This document shows, in pieces, positions 8,880 through 18,213 of a DNA stretch of 38,311 nucleotides. The DNA is from an uncultured Eudoraea sp. GTDB lineage: Bacteria; Bacteroidota; Bacteroidia; Flavobacteriales; Flavobacteriaceae. Position 1 is the stretch's first letter. Every line of letters starts with the position of its first letter. The notes beneath the pieces are model-generated. The model worked only from the letters and a program-made list of their open reading frames with translations, was not told the DNA's origin and did no database searches. The position numbers and the translations under genes are program-made. The stretch is taken from contig NZ_CAMYKG010000029.1 of the NCBI RefSeq assembly GCF_947258925.1, positions 1 through 38,311 of the forward strand, written 5' to 3'.

Positions 8880-9211
8880 ATGCCTTATAAACAATTTAAA
8901 TTCGATAATATACCTGTCGTTTTATTTTTATTTGAATACCGCTCCCCTTTTTACGGTTGCCAAATTGCGATTATCATACATATCTGTAGTCTTTTACATA
9001 CATTTCGGAGCTCTTTCCTGCGCTCCTTTTATCGATGAAATACATAAGTTGAACGTACACGACAGAAAACTTCTCTTTCACAACAAAAAGTAATTCAGGA
9101 GCATTAATACCACTAATTTCGACGTTAAAACATTCGTATTGGTCAAGCTTTGCCCAAATATTAAAAATGTTTTCCTATGGAAAACGACCATTTTTACAAG
9201 CATCTGAACTA
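8880..9211. other. intergenic region between tatA terminator and OmpA gene
   Basis: About 330 bases without a gene I can support. A 75-codon open frame crosses it from the terminator onwards, but it begins inside the tatA terminator and has no recognisable protein features. The region must contain the promoter of the OmpA-family gene; I found no exact TAnnTTTG. TTGG at 9139-9142 is a possible -33 element without a matching -7. Confidence 0.5.
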
Positions 9212-12115
9212 ATGAATTCAAAATTAATTGCGTTTATTTTTGTAACAATATTCCTTTCTTCAATAAGGGTTCAAGCGCATTGGAGTGAATCGATAAAAGA
9301 ATCCACATCGGTAATTGTGGATACTTTTTCTCCTTCCATCAATTCAAATAAAACTTCTAGTACCGAATTTTCAACGCCCGAAGCTGATACTGAATTTAAG
9401 CGAGTAGCCAAAGAATATGGCATTCCCTCCAGATTAGTCAAAGATTTTAACGGTATTAACAACGGATATTATGTAATTGCCGGGGTCTATGGAGATCAGA
9501 TCAATGCCAATAAATTTGTGCAAAAATTAAAACGTTTGCGACTTAATCCGTCGATAATTAAACATCCGGTTAGTAAACTTAATTATATCTCTTTGGGGCA
9601 TCATGAGCACTGGAAAGGAGCTATCAGTTCATGTGTTTCAGAAATGAATGGCAAATACCAATCAGAGGTTTGGATCATGAATGTTCAAAATGGTAAATCC
9701 AAAATCCCTATTGAGAAAAAGCCAAGTATCGACAAACCGGACATTAGGTCCGGGAATACGTCAAAAGATTTTCTTGAAGCCGCAAAAGAAAATAAGGTTG
9801 CTGCAAGGGTAATTCCTGAATTTGAGGGCCTGAAGAATGGTTATTATATAGTGGCAGGAGTGTTTGGTGATTCTAAAAATGTTGCTTCTTTTCAGACTAA
9901 ACTTCGCAAGAAAAAGCTTGATTCGAGGGTTATAACCCACCCGGAAAGTAAATTAAACTATGTAATAGTGCGGGAATCAACAGATTGGAGGGCCTCTATA
10001 CTAGCTTGTCAATCCAAATTAGATGGGAAGTATAAAGACAAATTATGGATTATGAACGTCAATAATCCAAATGAAAAACCTGCGTTCAACGAAGCACAAT
10101 TAACAAATAAGAAAGAAGCAGTTGATTACCCCACACCAGTCATAAATACTACGAAGTCTAAAAATTCCAAATTTGTTTCCAGGTCCACTAAAAAAAGAGC
10201 CGGCAATAGTACAAACGACAAACTCCTTGAAAAGGCAGATCTTTACTTTGATAAAATGTGGTATGCCGAGGCAGCGGATCTTTACGAGCAGGTACTGGAA
10301 CTTGACCCCAATAATCAATCCTTTAAAATAATAGAAAAAGCAGGGGATGCCCATTATTATAATACCAATATGGAGAGGGCGTATTATTGGTATGATAAGC
10401 TATATACTAATTACAAAGATGAAATGTCTGCCGAAAACATATTTAAATATGCCCATTCTTCTAAAGGGACTGGCAAATATGCAAGGGCTAAGCGCTTAAT
10501 GAGATTATATGACAAGGAAATGAAAAAAGGTAATAGCCGAGCTTTAGAAGATTTCTCCAGGGCAACTCCCGATGAAGTAATATTGGACAATATTCTCAGT
10601 GCTGAGGAAACATTTTCCATTGCAAATTTGGCTATCAACTCCAAGTATTCAGATTTCTCTCCAATGTTCTATAATGATAATGAACTAGTCTATACATCAG
10701 CTATGGACTCTTCCTTTTTAAATACCAGGCGGTATAAATGGAATAACCAGCCTTATCTGGACCTATATGTGGCGAAGGTAAACCTGGAATCCCAGGAGGT
10801 AAAAGATGCGATCAAATTTTCTAAAAAGATAAATACCAAATACCATGAAGCTGCGGTTACCTTTTCTCCGGATAATAAAACCATGTATTTCACCCGAAAT
10901 AATTACGGCAAGAAACTGAAAAGAGCTAAAAATGGCGATAATAATTTAAAGATTTACATGTCCAAAAAAGTTGACGGCGAATGGACTGAAGGAAAAGAGT
11001 TACCCTTTAACAGTGATGATTACTCCACCGGCCATCCGGCACTTAGTCCTGATGGAAAGCAATTGTATTTTGTTTCGGACATGCCCGGAAGTATAGGTAT
11101 GACCGATATTTTCGTGGTGGATGTATTAGGCGACGGAGATTTTTCTGAACCAAGAAACCTTGGTCCTGAAATAAATACGGAACGAAAGGAAATGTTCCCT
11201 TTTATTAACGAAAAGAAGCTCTATTTTTCTTCCAATGGCCATGTCGGAATGGGTGGGCTGGATATCTATGAAGTAGCTTATGACGATGAAGCCGGTTTCC
11301 TGGAAGTAAGGAATGTTGGGAAACCTGTAAATAGTAAAAAAGATGACTTCTCTTATATCGTAAATGAAGAAACTCAAAAAGGGTTCTTTGCGTCGAATCG
11401 CAGAGGCGGGAAAGGAGATGATGATATCTATTCCTTTCAGAGACTTCTCCCGGAAGAAGCAAACGAGAATGCAATTGCAGGTGTTGTTACGGAAGTGGTG
11501 ACAGGTGAAGTAATGCCCGAAGCACTGGTGATGCTCTTAGATGAAAATAACATTAAATTAAAAGAAGTAGTTACCGGAGAAGATGGCAGTTTCGTATTCG
11601 AAGACCTTGAAAGTTCCACAAAATATATTTTAAAAACCGTTAAAGACACTTATGATATTGACGAGCAAACTGTCCTTACCGAGGATAACATATTAGTTCA
11701 GACTGATGTATCCCTGAAGAAACTTCAGGATCTTGTGATGATAGAAGATGGAATAAAAAAGCTGAAAATAGATATGATCTATTTTGATTTTGATAAGTTT
11801 TATATACGTAATGATGCCGCCAATGAGCTCGATAAACTCGTCGATATAATGAAGGAAAACAAATCTATGGTTATCAAAATTGAATCTCATACAGATTCGA
11901 GGGGTAAAAAGGCGTACAATAAATACTTATCCGATAAAAGGGCAAAATCTACTCGGGAATATATTATTTCAAAGGGGATTTCTCCAGCCAGGATTGAAAG
12001 TGCGATAGGCTACGGAGAAGAACGCTTGCTTAATGAGTGTGATGGTACGGTAAAGTGCTCATCTGCAAAACATCAACTCAACAGGCGTTCAGAATTCATA
12101 ATTGTGAAGATGTAA
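9212..12115 (+). CDS. OmpA-family outer-membrane protein with SPOR-like repeats, TPR, PD40 and OmpA domains
   Basis: 967 aa from the ATG at 9212, which gives a clean signal peptide (MNSKLIAFIFVTIFLSSIRVQA); the frame opens at 9167, but that start would put 15 polar residues before the signal. Domains in order: two SPOR-like repeats (about 62-159 and 187-285, each containing GYYV/IAGV and ending WIMNV), TPR-like helices (about 335-440), WD40-like PD40 beta-propeller repeats (about 474-750; SPDGKQLYFVSD and similar), a carboxypeptidase-regulatory/CNA_B-like fold (about 753-820), and a C-terminal OmpA peptidoglycan-binding domain (about 856-967) with IYFDFDKF, SHTDSRG and NRRSEF. Related proteins partner PorP/SprF proteins in T9SS. 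Here the SprF-like partner is not adjacent but 22 kb away and carries the same repeats. It is monocistronic between tatA and the small DUF6747-type genes. Confidence 0.88.
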   Translation: MNSKLIAFIFVTIFLSSIRVQAHWSESIKESTSVIVDTFSPSINSNKTSSTEFSTPEADTEFKRVAKEYGIPSRLVKDFNGINNGYYVIAGVYGDQINANKFVQKLKRLRLNPSIIKHPVSKLNYISLGHHEHWKGAISSCVSEMNGKYQSEVWIMNVQNGKSKIPIEKKPSIDKPDIRSGNTSKDFLEAAKENKVAARVIPEFEGLKNGYYIVAGVFGDSKNVASFQTKLRKKKLDSRVITHPESKLNYVIVRESTDWRASILACQSKLDGKYKDKLWIMNVNNPNEKPAFNEAQLTNKKEAVDYPTPVINTTKSKNSKFVSRSTKKRAGNSTNDKLLEKADLYFDKMWYAEAADLYEQVLELDPNNQSFKIIEKAGDAHYYNTNMERAYYWYDKLYTNYKDEMSAENIFKYAHSSKGTGKYARAKRLMRLYDKEMKKGNSRALEDFSRATPDEVILDNILSAEETFSIANLAINSKYSDFSPMFYNDNELVYTSAMDSSFLNTRRYKWNNQPYLDLYVAKVNLESQEVKDAIKFSKKINTKYHEAAVTFSPDNKTMYFTRNNYGKKLKRAKNGDNNLKIYMSKKVDGEWTEGKELPFNSDDYSTGHPALSPDGKQLYFVSDMPGSIGMTDIFVVDVLGDGDFSEPRNLGPEINTERKEMFPFINEKKLYFSSNGHVGMGGLDIYEVAYDDEAGFLEVRNVGKPVNSKKDDFSYIVNEETQKGFFASNRRGGKGDDDIYSFQRLLPEEANENAIAGVVTEVVTGEVMPEALVMLLDENNIKLKEVVTGEDGSFVFEDLESSTKYILKTVKDTYDIDEQTVLTEDNILVQTDVSLKKLQDLVMIEDGIKKLKIDMIYFDFDKFYIRNDAANELDKLVDIMKENKSMVIKIESHTDSRGKKAYNKYLSDKRAKSTREYIISKGISPARIESAIGYGEERLLNECDGTVKCSSAKHQLNRRSEFIIVKM
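9395..10067 (+). repeat. two tandem SPOR-like repeats coded in the OmpA gene
   Basis: Two roughly 98-residue units (9395-9691 and 9770-10067). Each runs F-x2-A-K-E near the start, then NGYY(V/I), a Phe/Leu-rich helix, a H-P-x-S-K-L-N-Y strand, W-x-(A/G)-x-I, and (E/K)(V/L)WIMNV at the end. Units differ widely at DNA level, so the duplication is old. The same unit occurs at 35722-36411. Confidence 0.75.
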
Positions 12116-12306
12116 TTTTAGCAGAAATTGTTCTTTTTGCTATTGCCGTTTTTAGTTCAAAATACCTGGTAAGCGCCCATTGATCCCATTTAAGTAGTTG
12201 ATTCTTACCACTTAATGAGGCACTTTCACAACAAAAAATCCTAAAAAAATACGGATTGAGAGGATCTTCAGTTATATATATAGTCATTGACCAAAAAACC
12301 AACCCT

Positions 12307-12477
12307 ATGAAACATATATTACTTCTAAAAGAAATTTATCTCGAGGCCTTTAAAAATATTGGCCATGTACTTGTAAAAAATTATTTCAAGGTATTTTCGT
12401 GGTTTTGTTTTATCTCATTTATTATTGTGCTTTATGCATTTTTATTTAGAGTAGCCACCGGATTTGCATTTGATTAA
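12307..12477 (+). CDS. 56-aa membrane protein, DUF6747-type, copy 1
   Basis: A 56-aa protein starting MKHILLLKEIYLEAFKN, with one hydrophobic segment at about residues 30-47 (FSWFCFISFIIVLYAFLF) and the C-terminal tail RVATGFAFD. I recall this as a small flavobacterial family (DUF6747); function unknown. A longer in-frame extension to 12256 exists, but homology with copy 2 begins exactly at this ATG. A strong terminator follows 20 nt after the stop, so it looks like an independent short transcript. The topology (basic amphipathic N-terminal helix, one TM, short acidic end) is all that can be read from it. Confidence 0.82.
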   Translation: MKHILLLKEIYLEAFKNIGHVLVKNYFKVFSWFCFISFIIVLYAFLFRVATGFAFD

Positions 12478-12497
12478 TACCAAGCAACCTAAATTTC

Positions 12498-12528
12498 AAA
12501 AAACGCTCCCCAGGGAGCGTTTTTTTTT
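12498..12528 (+). terminator. Rho-independent terminator after copy 1
   Basis: Stem ACGCTCCC (12503-12510) with GGGAGCGT (12513-12520), extended by A/T pairs on both sides, and a T run to 12528. The GC-rich centre CTCCCCAGGGAG would open at the tip to form a 4-nt loop. Confidence 0.9.
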
Positions 12529-12721
12529 ATTTCAAGGGGAACTATATCTTTTTCTATATCGTCCAAGCTGCGTGCATTTAAACGCCTAATTAGTACCGTT
12601 CAAAGATTATGAACTTCAACCTTATTCGTACGCCAAATATTTATGCTTTTTAACCGATTTATATACCAGATTTAATCCTTAAAGGGATCTTTGTCTTGAA
12701 CAACTTCAAAAAATACACTTT

Positions 12722-12892
12722 ATGGAAAAAATATTACTCTTCAGAGAGATATACGTAGAAGCTTTCAGGAACTGGACTAATATGTTTTTAAAAAAATACT
12801 TTAAGGTATTTTCCTGGTTCTGCTTTGCTTTACTGCTTATAACGATCTATGCATTTATTTTCAGGGTAGCTACAGGCTTCGCATTTGATTAA
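12722..12892 (+). CDS. 56-aa membrane protein, DUF6747-type, copy 2
   Basis: A paralogue of the gene 244 nt upstream: same 56-aa length, about 36 identical residues by hand count, an identical KYFKVFSWFCF-type core (copy 1 has NYFKVFSWFCF) and an identical C-terminus RVATGFAFD. It starts MEKILLFREIYVEAFRN. The single membrane segment is at about residues 30-47. It is followed by the perfect palindromic terminator at 12914-12949. Function unknown. The frame is too short for many gene-calling cut-offs, but conservation between the copies shows that it is coding. Confidence 0.82.
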   Translation: MEKILLFREIYVEAFRNWTNMFLKKYFKVFSWFCFALLLITIYAFIFRVATGFAFD

Positions 12893-12913
12893 TTAAAAGA
12901 AATATAACACGCC

Positions 12914-12950
12914 AAAAGGCCCTGAAAAATTAATTTTTCAGGGCCTTTTT
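12914..12950. terminator. bidirectional palindromic terminator
   Basis: A perfect 36-bp inverted repeat, 12914-12931 against 12932-12949, with GGCCCTG/CAGGGCC in the arms and A runs on the left that read as T runs on the right. It lies between the + strand copy 2 gene and the - strand DUF4837 gene, whose ends converge, so it can terminate both. Confidence 0.88.
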
Positions 12951-12974
12951 ATTATAAAAAAATGCGTTTGTTCT

Positions 12975-13955
12975 CTATTTGAATTTAACCGTTTTCAAAA
13001 TGGCTTCAAGTTCAAACATATAATCCCTCTTGTTGGTCGCGGGAGCAAAAGTAAAGCCTTCTAAAATTAATTTTCTGTTATTGGCCTTATCATTGATAAT
13101 ATAGGTCAGGAAGGGTCCGGCCATAGGGTAGTTTTCAATTTCCCAAATACCCCGGGCTTCTGCAGCTTTCCTGCCAGATATTTCGGCCGGAAAAACATAG
13201 GGCGCAAATGCTTTTTCTGTTACCATATACGTAGTTTTATTGGGTATATCTGGTCCCGGAATATACTTCTTCCCTATGGAATCCCTCATCTTTACAATAT
13301 CCCTGACGAAAGTGGAGTCATTATCAAAACTGTCCCAGGGCATAGCATATACTATAATATTCATAGTGCCTTTGGGGATTTCACGATCTATCCAAACAAA
13401 ATTATCTTCTTCTTTGCCAAGCTTATAAATCGAAGGAAGCCTTAGGGAAATGTCAAATTTGGATTGTAAGATGGTGTCCTTGTTTAAAGAACGAAGAAAT
13501 CTTTTTTGCGCTTCTTCCATCTCCGTACTTCTGAAGGAAGCAATGATTTTATCGGCTCCGGCATCTATATTATTAATGATTTCTTCTTCGGTTCTGCCTT
13601 TTATTACCCCCACTTTTTGGGGAGTGGCATATAAATCCGTCTTTATGTGAGCCAGATCCAGGCTATCCAGGCTTACATACAGCACAGAACGTCGATGCCT
13701 TGTCATCCCTGTGAACACTTGTTTAGGCATATGTTCAATTGAAAATTGAGGTTCGTTCCAAGTAAGCCCCAATATTGGTGCAGCAAAATGTTCCCGGACT
13801 TTATCCCCCACTTTGCCTTCCCAAAGACTGTTGTCCATAACAACCGCCAGTGAATTAACCGCCCCAACGGAAACCGGTTTATACTTCTTTTTGTTTTTGT
13901 CGTTACAGGAGATAAAAATAAAAAGGGTTAAAAGCAGCGTTCCAAAGAATTTCAT
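12975..13955 (-). CDS. DUF4837 family lipoprotein
   Basis: 326 aa from the ATG at 13955. That start gives a lipoprotein signal (MKFFGTLLLTLFIFISC) with the lipid-modified Cys at residue 17; the longer frame from 13982 would overlap the mltD end and spoil the signal. The mature protein contains the family-typical VGAVNSLAVVMD, a central helical part, and the YPMAGPFLTYIIND and NKRDYMFELEAIL segments near the C-terminus. DUF4837 proteins are Bacteroidota envelope lipoproteins of unknown function. It lies 10 nt after the lytic transglycosylase stop, so it is co-transcribed and may assist or regulate that enzyme (inference). Confidence 0.88.
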   Translation of the reverse strand: MKFFGTLLLTLFIFISCNDKNKKKYKPVSVGAVNSLAVVMDNSLWEGKVGDKVREHFAAPILGLTWNEPQFSIEHMPKQVFTGMTRHRRSVLYVSLDSLDLAHIKTDLYATPQKVGVIKGRTEEEIINNIDAGADKIIASFRSTEMEEAQKRFLRSLNKDTILQSKFDISLRLPSIYKLGKEEDNFVWIDREIPKGTMNIIVYAMPWDSFDNDSTFVRDIVKMRDSIGKKYIPGPDIPNKTTYMVTEKAFAPYVFPAEISGRKAAEARGIWEIENYPMAGPFLTYIINDKANNRKLILEGFTFAPATNKRDYMFELEAILKTVKFK

Positions 13956-13965
13956 AAATTTTATT

Positions 13966-15603
13966 TTAGGATGAACAATCACACAGTTTTAATCTTGTGC
14001 CCGGTTGAAGATTGCTACCACTAATACCGTTCCATTTTCGTAAATTTTCAATGGTAATTCCAGGATATTTTCTGGAGATGGTCCATAAGGAATCGCCTTC
14101 TTTTACTGTATGAACTTTTGAGTTGCCGGTAGAAACCCCGGCAACCGAAGATTTAATTGTTGTTTTCTTACTACTCGAAGAAGCTGTAGTTACGGGCTTC
14201 CTGGGGTAGATCGTAAGTCGTTGACCGATTCTCAAATTATTACTTCTAAGACCGTTCCAGCGTTTTATTTGGCTCACCCCAACTCCGTATCTTTCTGCAA
14301 TTTTTCCGAGGTAATCTCCGCTTCTTACCCTATATCGAATTCGCTCATCAGCAGTAACCAATTTTGGTAAATTGCTGTCTTTGCTTTTATTTTCCTTTTC
14401 AGCAAATGCATATATAGCGGTCTCATTGGTTACAAATTTACCGATGGCATCTTTGGGTAAACGCAGCGTATAGTCTTTACCTTTAATCTTAGGAATAATA
14501 TCCAATTTATAGGAGGGGTTAAGTACTTTTAACTCTTCCTTGCTTACTCCTACCAACTTTGAAATTTGATCGAATGTTATCAGCTTTTTAACATGCACGG
14601 TATCTGTCTCAAAATAAGGTCGCTCTACTCTATTTAGCTTAATCCCATGCTCATTTGCATATTCAAATAAATACATCGTTGCCAAAAAGGCTGGTACATA
14701 ACCTGCTGTTTCCCTGGGCAGATTTCTTCTGATATTCCAATAATTAGTATACCCCCCGGATCTTCTAATAGCCTTATTTACATTTCCAGGTCCTGAATTA
14801 TAAGCCGCCAAAGCTAAATCCCAATCTCCGAAAGTATCATAAAGTTTAGATAGGTATTTACATGCAGCAATTGTTGATTTTATAGGATCGCTTCTCTCAT
14901 CCACATAGCTGCTTACGTCCAAACCATACATTTTTCCTGTACTGTACATAAACTGCCATAGACCTGTAGCTCCAACTCTTGATTTTGCGCGAGGGTTTAA
15001 CGCAGATTCTACAATTGCAAGATATTTTATTTCCAAAGGAATATTATAATTGTCCAATTCCTGTTCAAACATGGGAAAATAGAATTGACTTGCCGTAATC
15101 ATACGCTCAATAAACTCATGCTTACTTGTTAAAAAGGACTTGATTACTCTTTCCAGTGAGGGGTTATACGCAATATTAAAAGGGGTTTTCTCATTTAATA
15201 ATTCCAACCGCTCTTTTAAAACCTCCGTATCCAATGTGAATTGGCTTATAGAATCTGTTTCCGGATTAGAAACATACGTATATATTTCATCATAAAGCTT
15301 TGCGTTTTCATATAGTTCACGCATCCACAAGCTATCATATTTAGCGGCTTTGGCGTTGTCCTGCAGATTGTATCCTTCCACCGCGTTTGTTGCCCCGCCA
15401 GAAGTTTCCTCAGGGATCAATGTTTCATTAAACACCCCATTCAGATTGATTGGTTTTTTGACCAATTCAACCTTATTTTTTGATAAGGTGCTTATCTCGG
15501 TATCTGCATCGGGTATAGCAGGTTCATCTTGCTTTTGCGCCATCAATGGCGATATAAAGACAAGAAGAAAAATAACAATAACAATTTCTCTAATTGCGGT
15601 CAT
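13966..15603 (-). CDS. mltD: membrane-bound lytic murein transglycosylase (MltD-like) with LysM domains
   Basis: 545 aa with a signal peptide (MTAIREIVIVIFLLVFISPLMAQ). The SLT domain spans about residues 180-300: AIVESALNPRAKS gives the catalytic Glu at about 199, followed by GATGLWQFM and ALAAYNSGPGNVNKAI. A degenerate LysM-like unit follows at about 335-385. Two clear LysM domains sit at the C-terminus, at about 423-467 (RYRVRSGDYLGKIAERYGV) and 497-543 (HTVKEGDSLWTISRKYPG), separated by a Ser/Lys/Thr-rich linker. It cleaves the MurNAc-GlcNAc bond non-hydrolytically in the periplasm. It is first of a two-gene unit with the DUF4837 lipoprotein, and pgk lies upstream on the same strand. Confidence 0.93.
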   Translation of the reverse strand: MTAIREIVIVIFLLVFISPLMAQKQDEPAIPDADTEISTLSKNKVELVKKPINLNGVFNETLIPEETSGGATNAVEGYNLQDNAKAAKYDSLWMRELYENAKLYDEIYTYVSNPETDSISQFTLDTEVLKERLELLNEKTPFNIAYNPSLERVIKSFLTSKHEFIERMITASQFYFPMFEQELDNYNIPLEIKYLAIVESALNPRAKSRVGATGLWQFMYSTGKMYGLDVSSYVDERSDPIKSTIAACKYLSKLYDTFGDWDLALAAYNSGPGNVNKAIRRSGGYTNYWNIRRNLPRETAGYVPAFLATMYLFEYANEHGIKLNRVERPYFETDTVHVKKLITFDQISKLVGVSKEELKVLNPSYKLDIIPKIKGKDYTLRLPKDAIGKFVTNETAIYAFAEKENKSKDSNLPKLVTADERIRYRVRSGDYLGKIAERYGVGVSQIKRWNGLRSNNLRIGQRLTIYPRKPVTTASSSSKKTTIKSSVAGVSTGNSKVHTVKEGDSLWTISRKYPGITIENLRKWNGISGSNLQPGTRLKLCDCSS

Positions 15604-15721
15604 AAAACTGAATTTTGGCCGTAGGGTGTAAGCGAAAATCGCATTTTTTTATGAAACATTAAAATAATGCTTCTTAAACTATGATTAAAAAAACAAAGAA
15701 TGCTGTTTATCGATAACGCTT

Positions 15722-16915
15722 TTAGCCTTCTAATATTGCTGCAATCCCTGGAAGAGATTTCCCTTCAAGGCTTTCCAGCATTGCCCCTCCGCCAGTAGAT
15801 ACGTAGCTAACTTTGTCTTCAAAACCAAATTGTTTTACGGCAGCAACTGAATCACCGCCTCCAACCAAGGAAAATGCGCCATTTTCTGTTGCTTCAGCAA
15901 CAAAATTTCCAACCTCAATGGTTCCTTTAGCAAAGCTTTCCATTTCAAAAACACCTACCGGACCATTCCAGAGTATTGTTTTGGAGGAGTGTATAATGTT
16001 TCTAAAAATATCTAATGTCGCCGGCCCGGCATCTAATCCCTGCCAGCCATCGGGAATTTGATTAACAGCAACAATTTTTGTGTTGGCATTGTTATCAAAG
16101 TCATCAGCAGCAATGACATCTACCGGAAGATGGACCTGAACTCCCAGCTCTTTCGCTTTCTTAAGTATGGAGAGTGCAAGTTCCATTTTATCATCTTCAC
16201 AAATTGAATTTCCAACTTTACCTCCTTGTGCTTTAACAAAGGTATAAGTCATTCCGCCTCCGATTATAAGATGGTCAATTTTACTTAAAATATTTTCAAT
16301 TATCGTAATTTTTGAAGACACCTTGGCGCCTCCAAGTATTGCTGTAACCGGTTTTTCCCCTGTTTTCATGACTTTCTCTATTGCCTTAATTTCCTTAGCC
16401 AACAGATAACCAAAACATTTTCTTCCGGCGAAAAACTGTGCTACTATTGTTGTGGAGGCGTGAGCCCTGTGAGCTGTTCCAAAAGCATCATTAACATAAA
16501 TATCTCCTAATCTTGCCAATTGCTCTGCAAAAGCAACATCTCCTTTTTCTTCTTCGGAATAAAAGCGAAGGTTTTCAAGCAATAGAACTTCTCCGGTTTT
16601 CAATTTCTTTACCGCCTCTTCCACTTTATTCCCAATGCAATCATCTACGAACTTTACCTGCACCCCCAAAACTTCGGATACTTTACTGCAGATATGCGAT
16701 AGCGATAATTCCGGATTTCGATTTCCTTTAGGCCTGCCCAAATGACTCATAAGAATTGCGCTTCCCCCGTCTTCGAGGATTTTGATAATGGTAGGTCTGG
16801 CCGCTTCAATACGATTCGAATCGGTTACATTAAATTCGTCATCCAATGGAACATTAAAATCTACCCTTATTAATGCTTTTTTGTTTTTAAAACTGAAATC
16901 ATCTATTGTCGTCAT
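15722..16915 (-). CDS. pgk: phosphoglycerate kinase
   Basis: 397 aa from the ATG at 16915; the frame is open to 16981, but residues before MTTIDDFSF have no counterpart in the family and a -7 element lies at 16940-16947. Interconverts 1,3-bisphosphoglycerate + ADP and 3-phosphoglycerate + ATP in glycolysis. Signatures: [12 protein letters not shown] at the N-terminus, [50 protein letters not shown] and the C-terminal [13 protein letters not shown] and STGGGAMLE. Length and motifs are intact. It is divergent from holB with a 107-nt shared promoter region. Confidence 0.97.
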   Translation of the reverse strand: MTTIDDFSFKNKKALIRVDFNVPLDDEFNVTDSNRIEAARPTIIKILEDGGSAILMSHLGRPKGNRNPELSLSHICSKVSEVLGVQVKFVDDCIGNKVEEAVKKLKTGEVLLLENLRFYSEEEKGDVAFAEQLARLGDIYVNDAFGTAHRAHASTTIVAQFFAGRKCFGYLLAKEIKAIEKVMKTGEKPVTAILGGAKVSSKITIIENILSKIDHLIIGGGMTYTFVKAQGGKVGNSICEDDKMELALSILKKAKELGVQVHLPVDVIAADDFDNNANTKIVAVNQIPDGWQGLDAGPATLDIFRNIIHSSKTILWNGPVGVFEMESFAKGTIEVGNFVAEATENGAFSLVGGGDSVAAVKQFGFEDKVSYVSTGGGAMLESLEGKSLPGIAAILEG

Positions 16916-16939
16916 GCAGAATACTGTTTTAGAGAATCG

Positions 16940-16947
16940 CAAATGTA
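16940..16947 (-). promoter_or_regulatory. -7 promoter element (TACATTTG) of pgk
   Basis: Perfect TAnnTTTG on the - strand, 24 nt before the chosen pgk ATG. It supports the 16915 start over 16981. No clear -33 TTG. Confidence 0.55.
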
Positions 16948-17009
16948 AAGATTTATACAATTCGGATAAAGGCAGCTTCAATAATTTCTTATCAGAAAAC
17001 CAAATGTTA

Positions 17010-17017
17010 TATATTTG
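17010..17017 (+). promoter_or_regulatory. -7 promoter element (TATATTTG) of holB
   Basis: Perfect TAnnTTTG match only 5 nt before the holB ATG at 17023. If used, transcription would begin at or next to the start codon. A TTA sits about 18 nt upstream where TTG is expected. Confidence 0.45.
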
Positions 17018-17022
17018 AAGGT

Positions 17023-18174
17023 ATGTTATTCAAAGATATTCTTGGGCATTCGCACATTAAAAATCATTTATGTTCAAGTGCCGATGCCGGACGTATACCC
17101 CATGCACAATTATTTGTTGGTCCTGAGGGATGCGGCACCCTTGAAACGGCATTAGCCTATACCCAATATCTATTATGCGGAAATTCTGGTGGTGAAAATT
17201 TTCCAATGGAGAATCCATGTAACGTAAAATGTGCTTCGCTATCTCATCCTGATTTGCATTTTGCCTTTCCCGTTTCCAATTCAGATAAGGTCAAATCACA
17301 TGCTGTTAGTGATAATTATATTCAGGAATGGCGGAGTTTTGTGGAGAACCAGGCTTATGGAAACCTTTTTGACTGGTATCAGCTAATTGGTATTGAAAAG
17401 AAACAAGGTCAAATAGGTGTTGACGAAGCTCATGATATTGTAAAAAAACTCTCCCTAAAATCATATGAAGGTGGTTATAAAGTAATGATCATCTGGATGG
17501 CTGAGAAAATGAATATCGCAGCCTCAAATAAACTATTAAAACTAATAGAAGAACCGCCGGATAAAACCGTATTCATTTTAATAGCCGAAGACGAGGAACA
17601 GATTATGCAAACCATACGTTCCAGGTGTCAGATTTTACATTTTCCTCCTTTATCTGAGGATGCAATTGCAGGTGCTTTGGTAGAAAGAGGTTTATTGAGG
17701 GAGGAAGCTTTAAAGGTTGCCCATGAAGCAAATGGCAATATGAATAAAGCGATAGATCTTATGAACAAAGATTCAGAAGATCTAATTTTTGAAAAGTGGT
17801 TTGTTCAGTGGGTAAGAAGTGCGTTTAAAGCTAAGGGCAATAAGGCGGCAATTCATGAACTAATACTTTGGAGCGAAGAGATTGCCAAAACGGGAAGAGA
17901 AACACAGAAAAAGTTTTTGAAATACTGTTTGGCGGTCATCAGACAGGCCATGTTGCTGAATTATAACGTCAAAGAACTGGTGTATATGCGGATCCATATT
18001 GATGGTTTTCAATTGGAGAAATTTGCGCCTTTCATTCATGAAAATAACATTATGCCTATTGTTGACGAATTTGAAGAAGCCATATATCATATAGAGAGAA
18101 ACGGAAATTCCAAAATAATACTAACCGATTTATCTATTAGGCTCACCCGTTTGCTGCATAAGCGAGCTGCCTAA
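17023..18174 (+). CDS. holB: DNA polymerase III subunit delta'
   Basis: 383-aa clamp-loader subunit. N-terminal AAA+ fold: [28 protein letters not shown] (the P-loop region lacks the Lys-Ser/Thr of an active Walker A, usual for delta'), then Cys residues at LLCG, NPCNVKC (zinc-module region), SHPDLHF, and the strongly conserved [19 protein letters not shown] followed by [13 protein letters not shown] (sensor/SRC region). C-terminal helical collar domain. It is probably co-transcribed with the DoxX-like gene 39 nt downstream. A very short leader is predicted from the -7 element at 17010-17017. Confidence 0.93.
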   Translation: MLFKDILGHSHIKNHLCSSADAGRIPHAQLFVGPEGCGTLETALAYTQYLLCGNSGGENFPMENPCNVKCASLSHPDLHFAFPVSNSDKVKSHAVSDNYIQEWRSFVENQAYGNLFDWYQLIGIEKKQGQIGVDEAHDIVKKLSLKSYEGGYKVMIIWMAEKMNIAASNKLLKLIEEPPDKTVFILIAEDEEQIMQTIRSRCQILHFPPLSEDAIAGALVERGLLREEALKVAHEANGNMNKAIDLMNKDSEDLIFEKWFVQWVRSAFKAKGNKAAIHELILWSEEIAKTGRETQKKFLKYCLAVIRQAMLLNYNVKELVYMRIHIDGFQLEKFAPFIHENNIMPIVDEFEEAIYHIERNGNSKIILTDLSIRLTRLLHKRAA

Positions 18175-18213
18175 TACATATCATTTCAGTATAGTACAAA
18201 CAGAACCTTAATT

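Noticed and set aside
8866..9093. 75-codon open frame after tatA
   Set aside because: It starts inside the tatA terminator stem, has no recognisable domain, and consists of Leu/Ile/Phe codons expected from AT-rich intergenic DNA.
9167..9211. Upstream ATG for the OmpA-family protein
   Set aside because: It would place 15 polar/basic residues before a standard signal peptide that starts cleanly at 9212.
15632..15650. GCGA-AAA-TCGC hairpin with T run on the + strand
   Set aside because: Both flanking genes (mltD and pgk) are on the - strand, so no transcript is known to use it as a terminator; the stem is only 4 bp.
17083..17160. holB as an inactive or damaged ATPase because the P-loop lacks the Lys-Ser/Thr
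   Set aside because: Delta' subunits normally lack a functional Walker A, so this is the expected family state.
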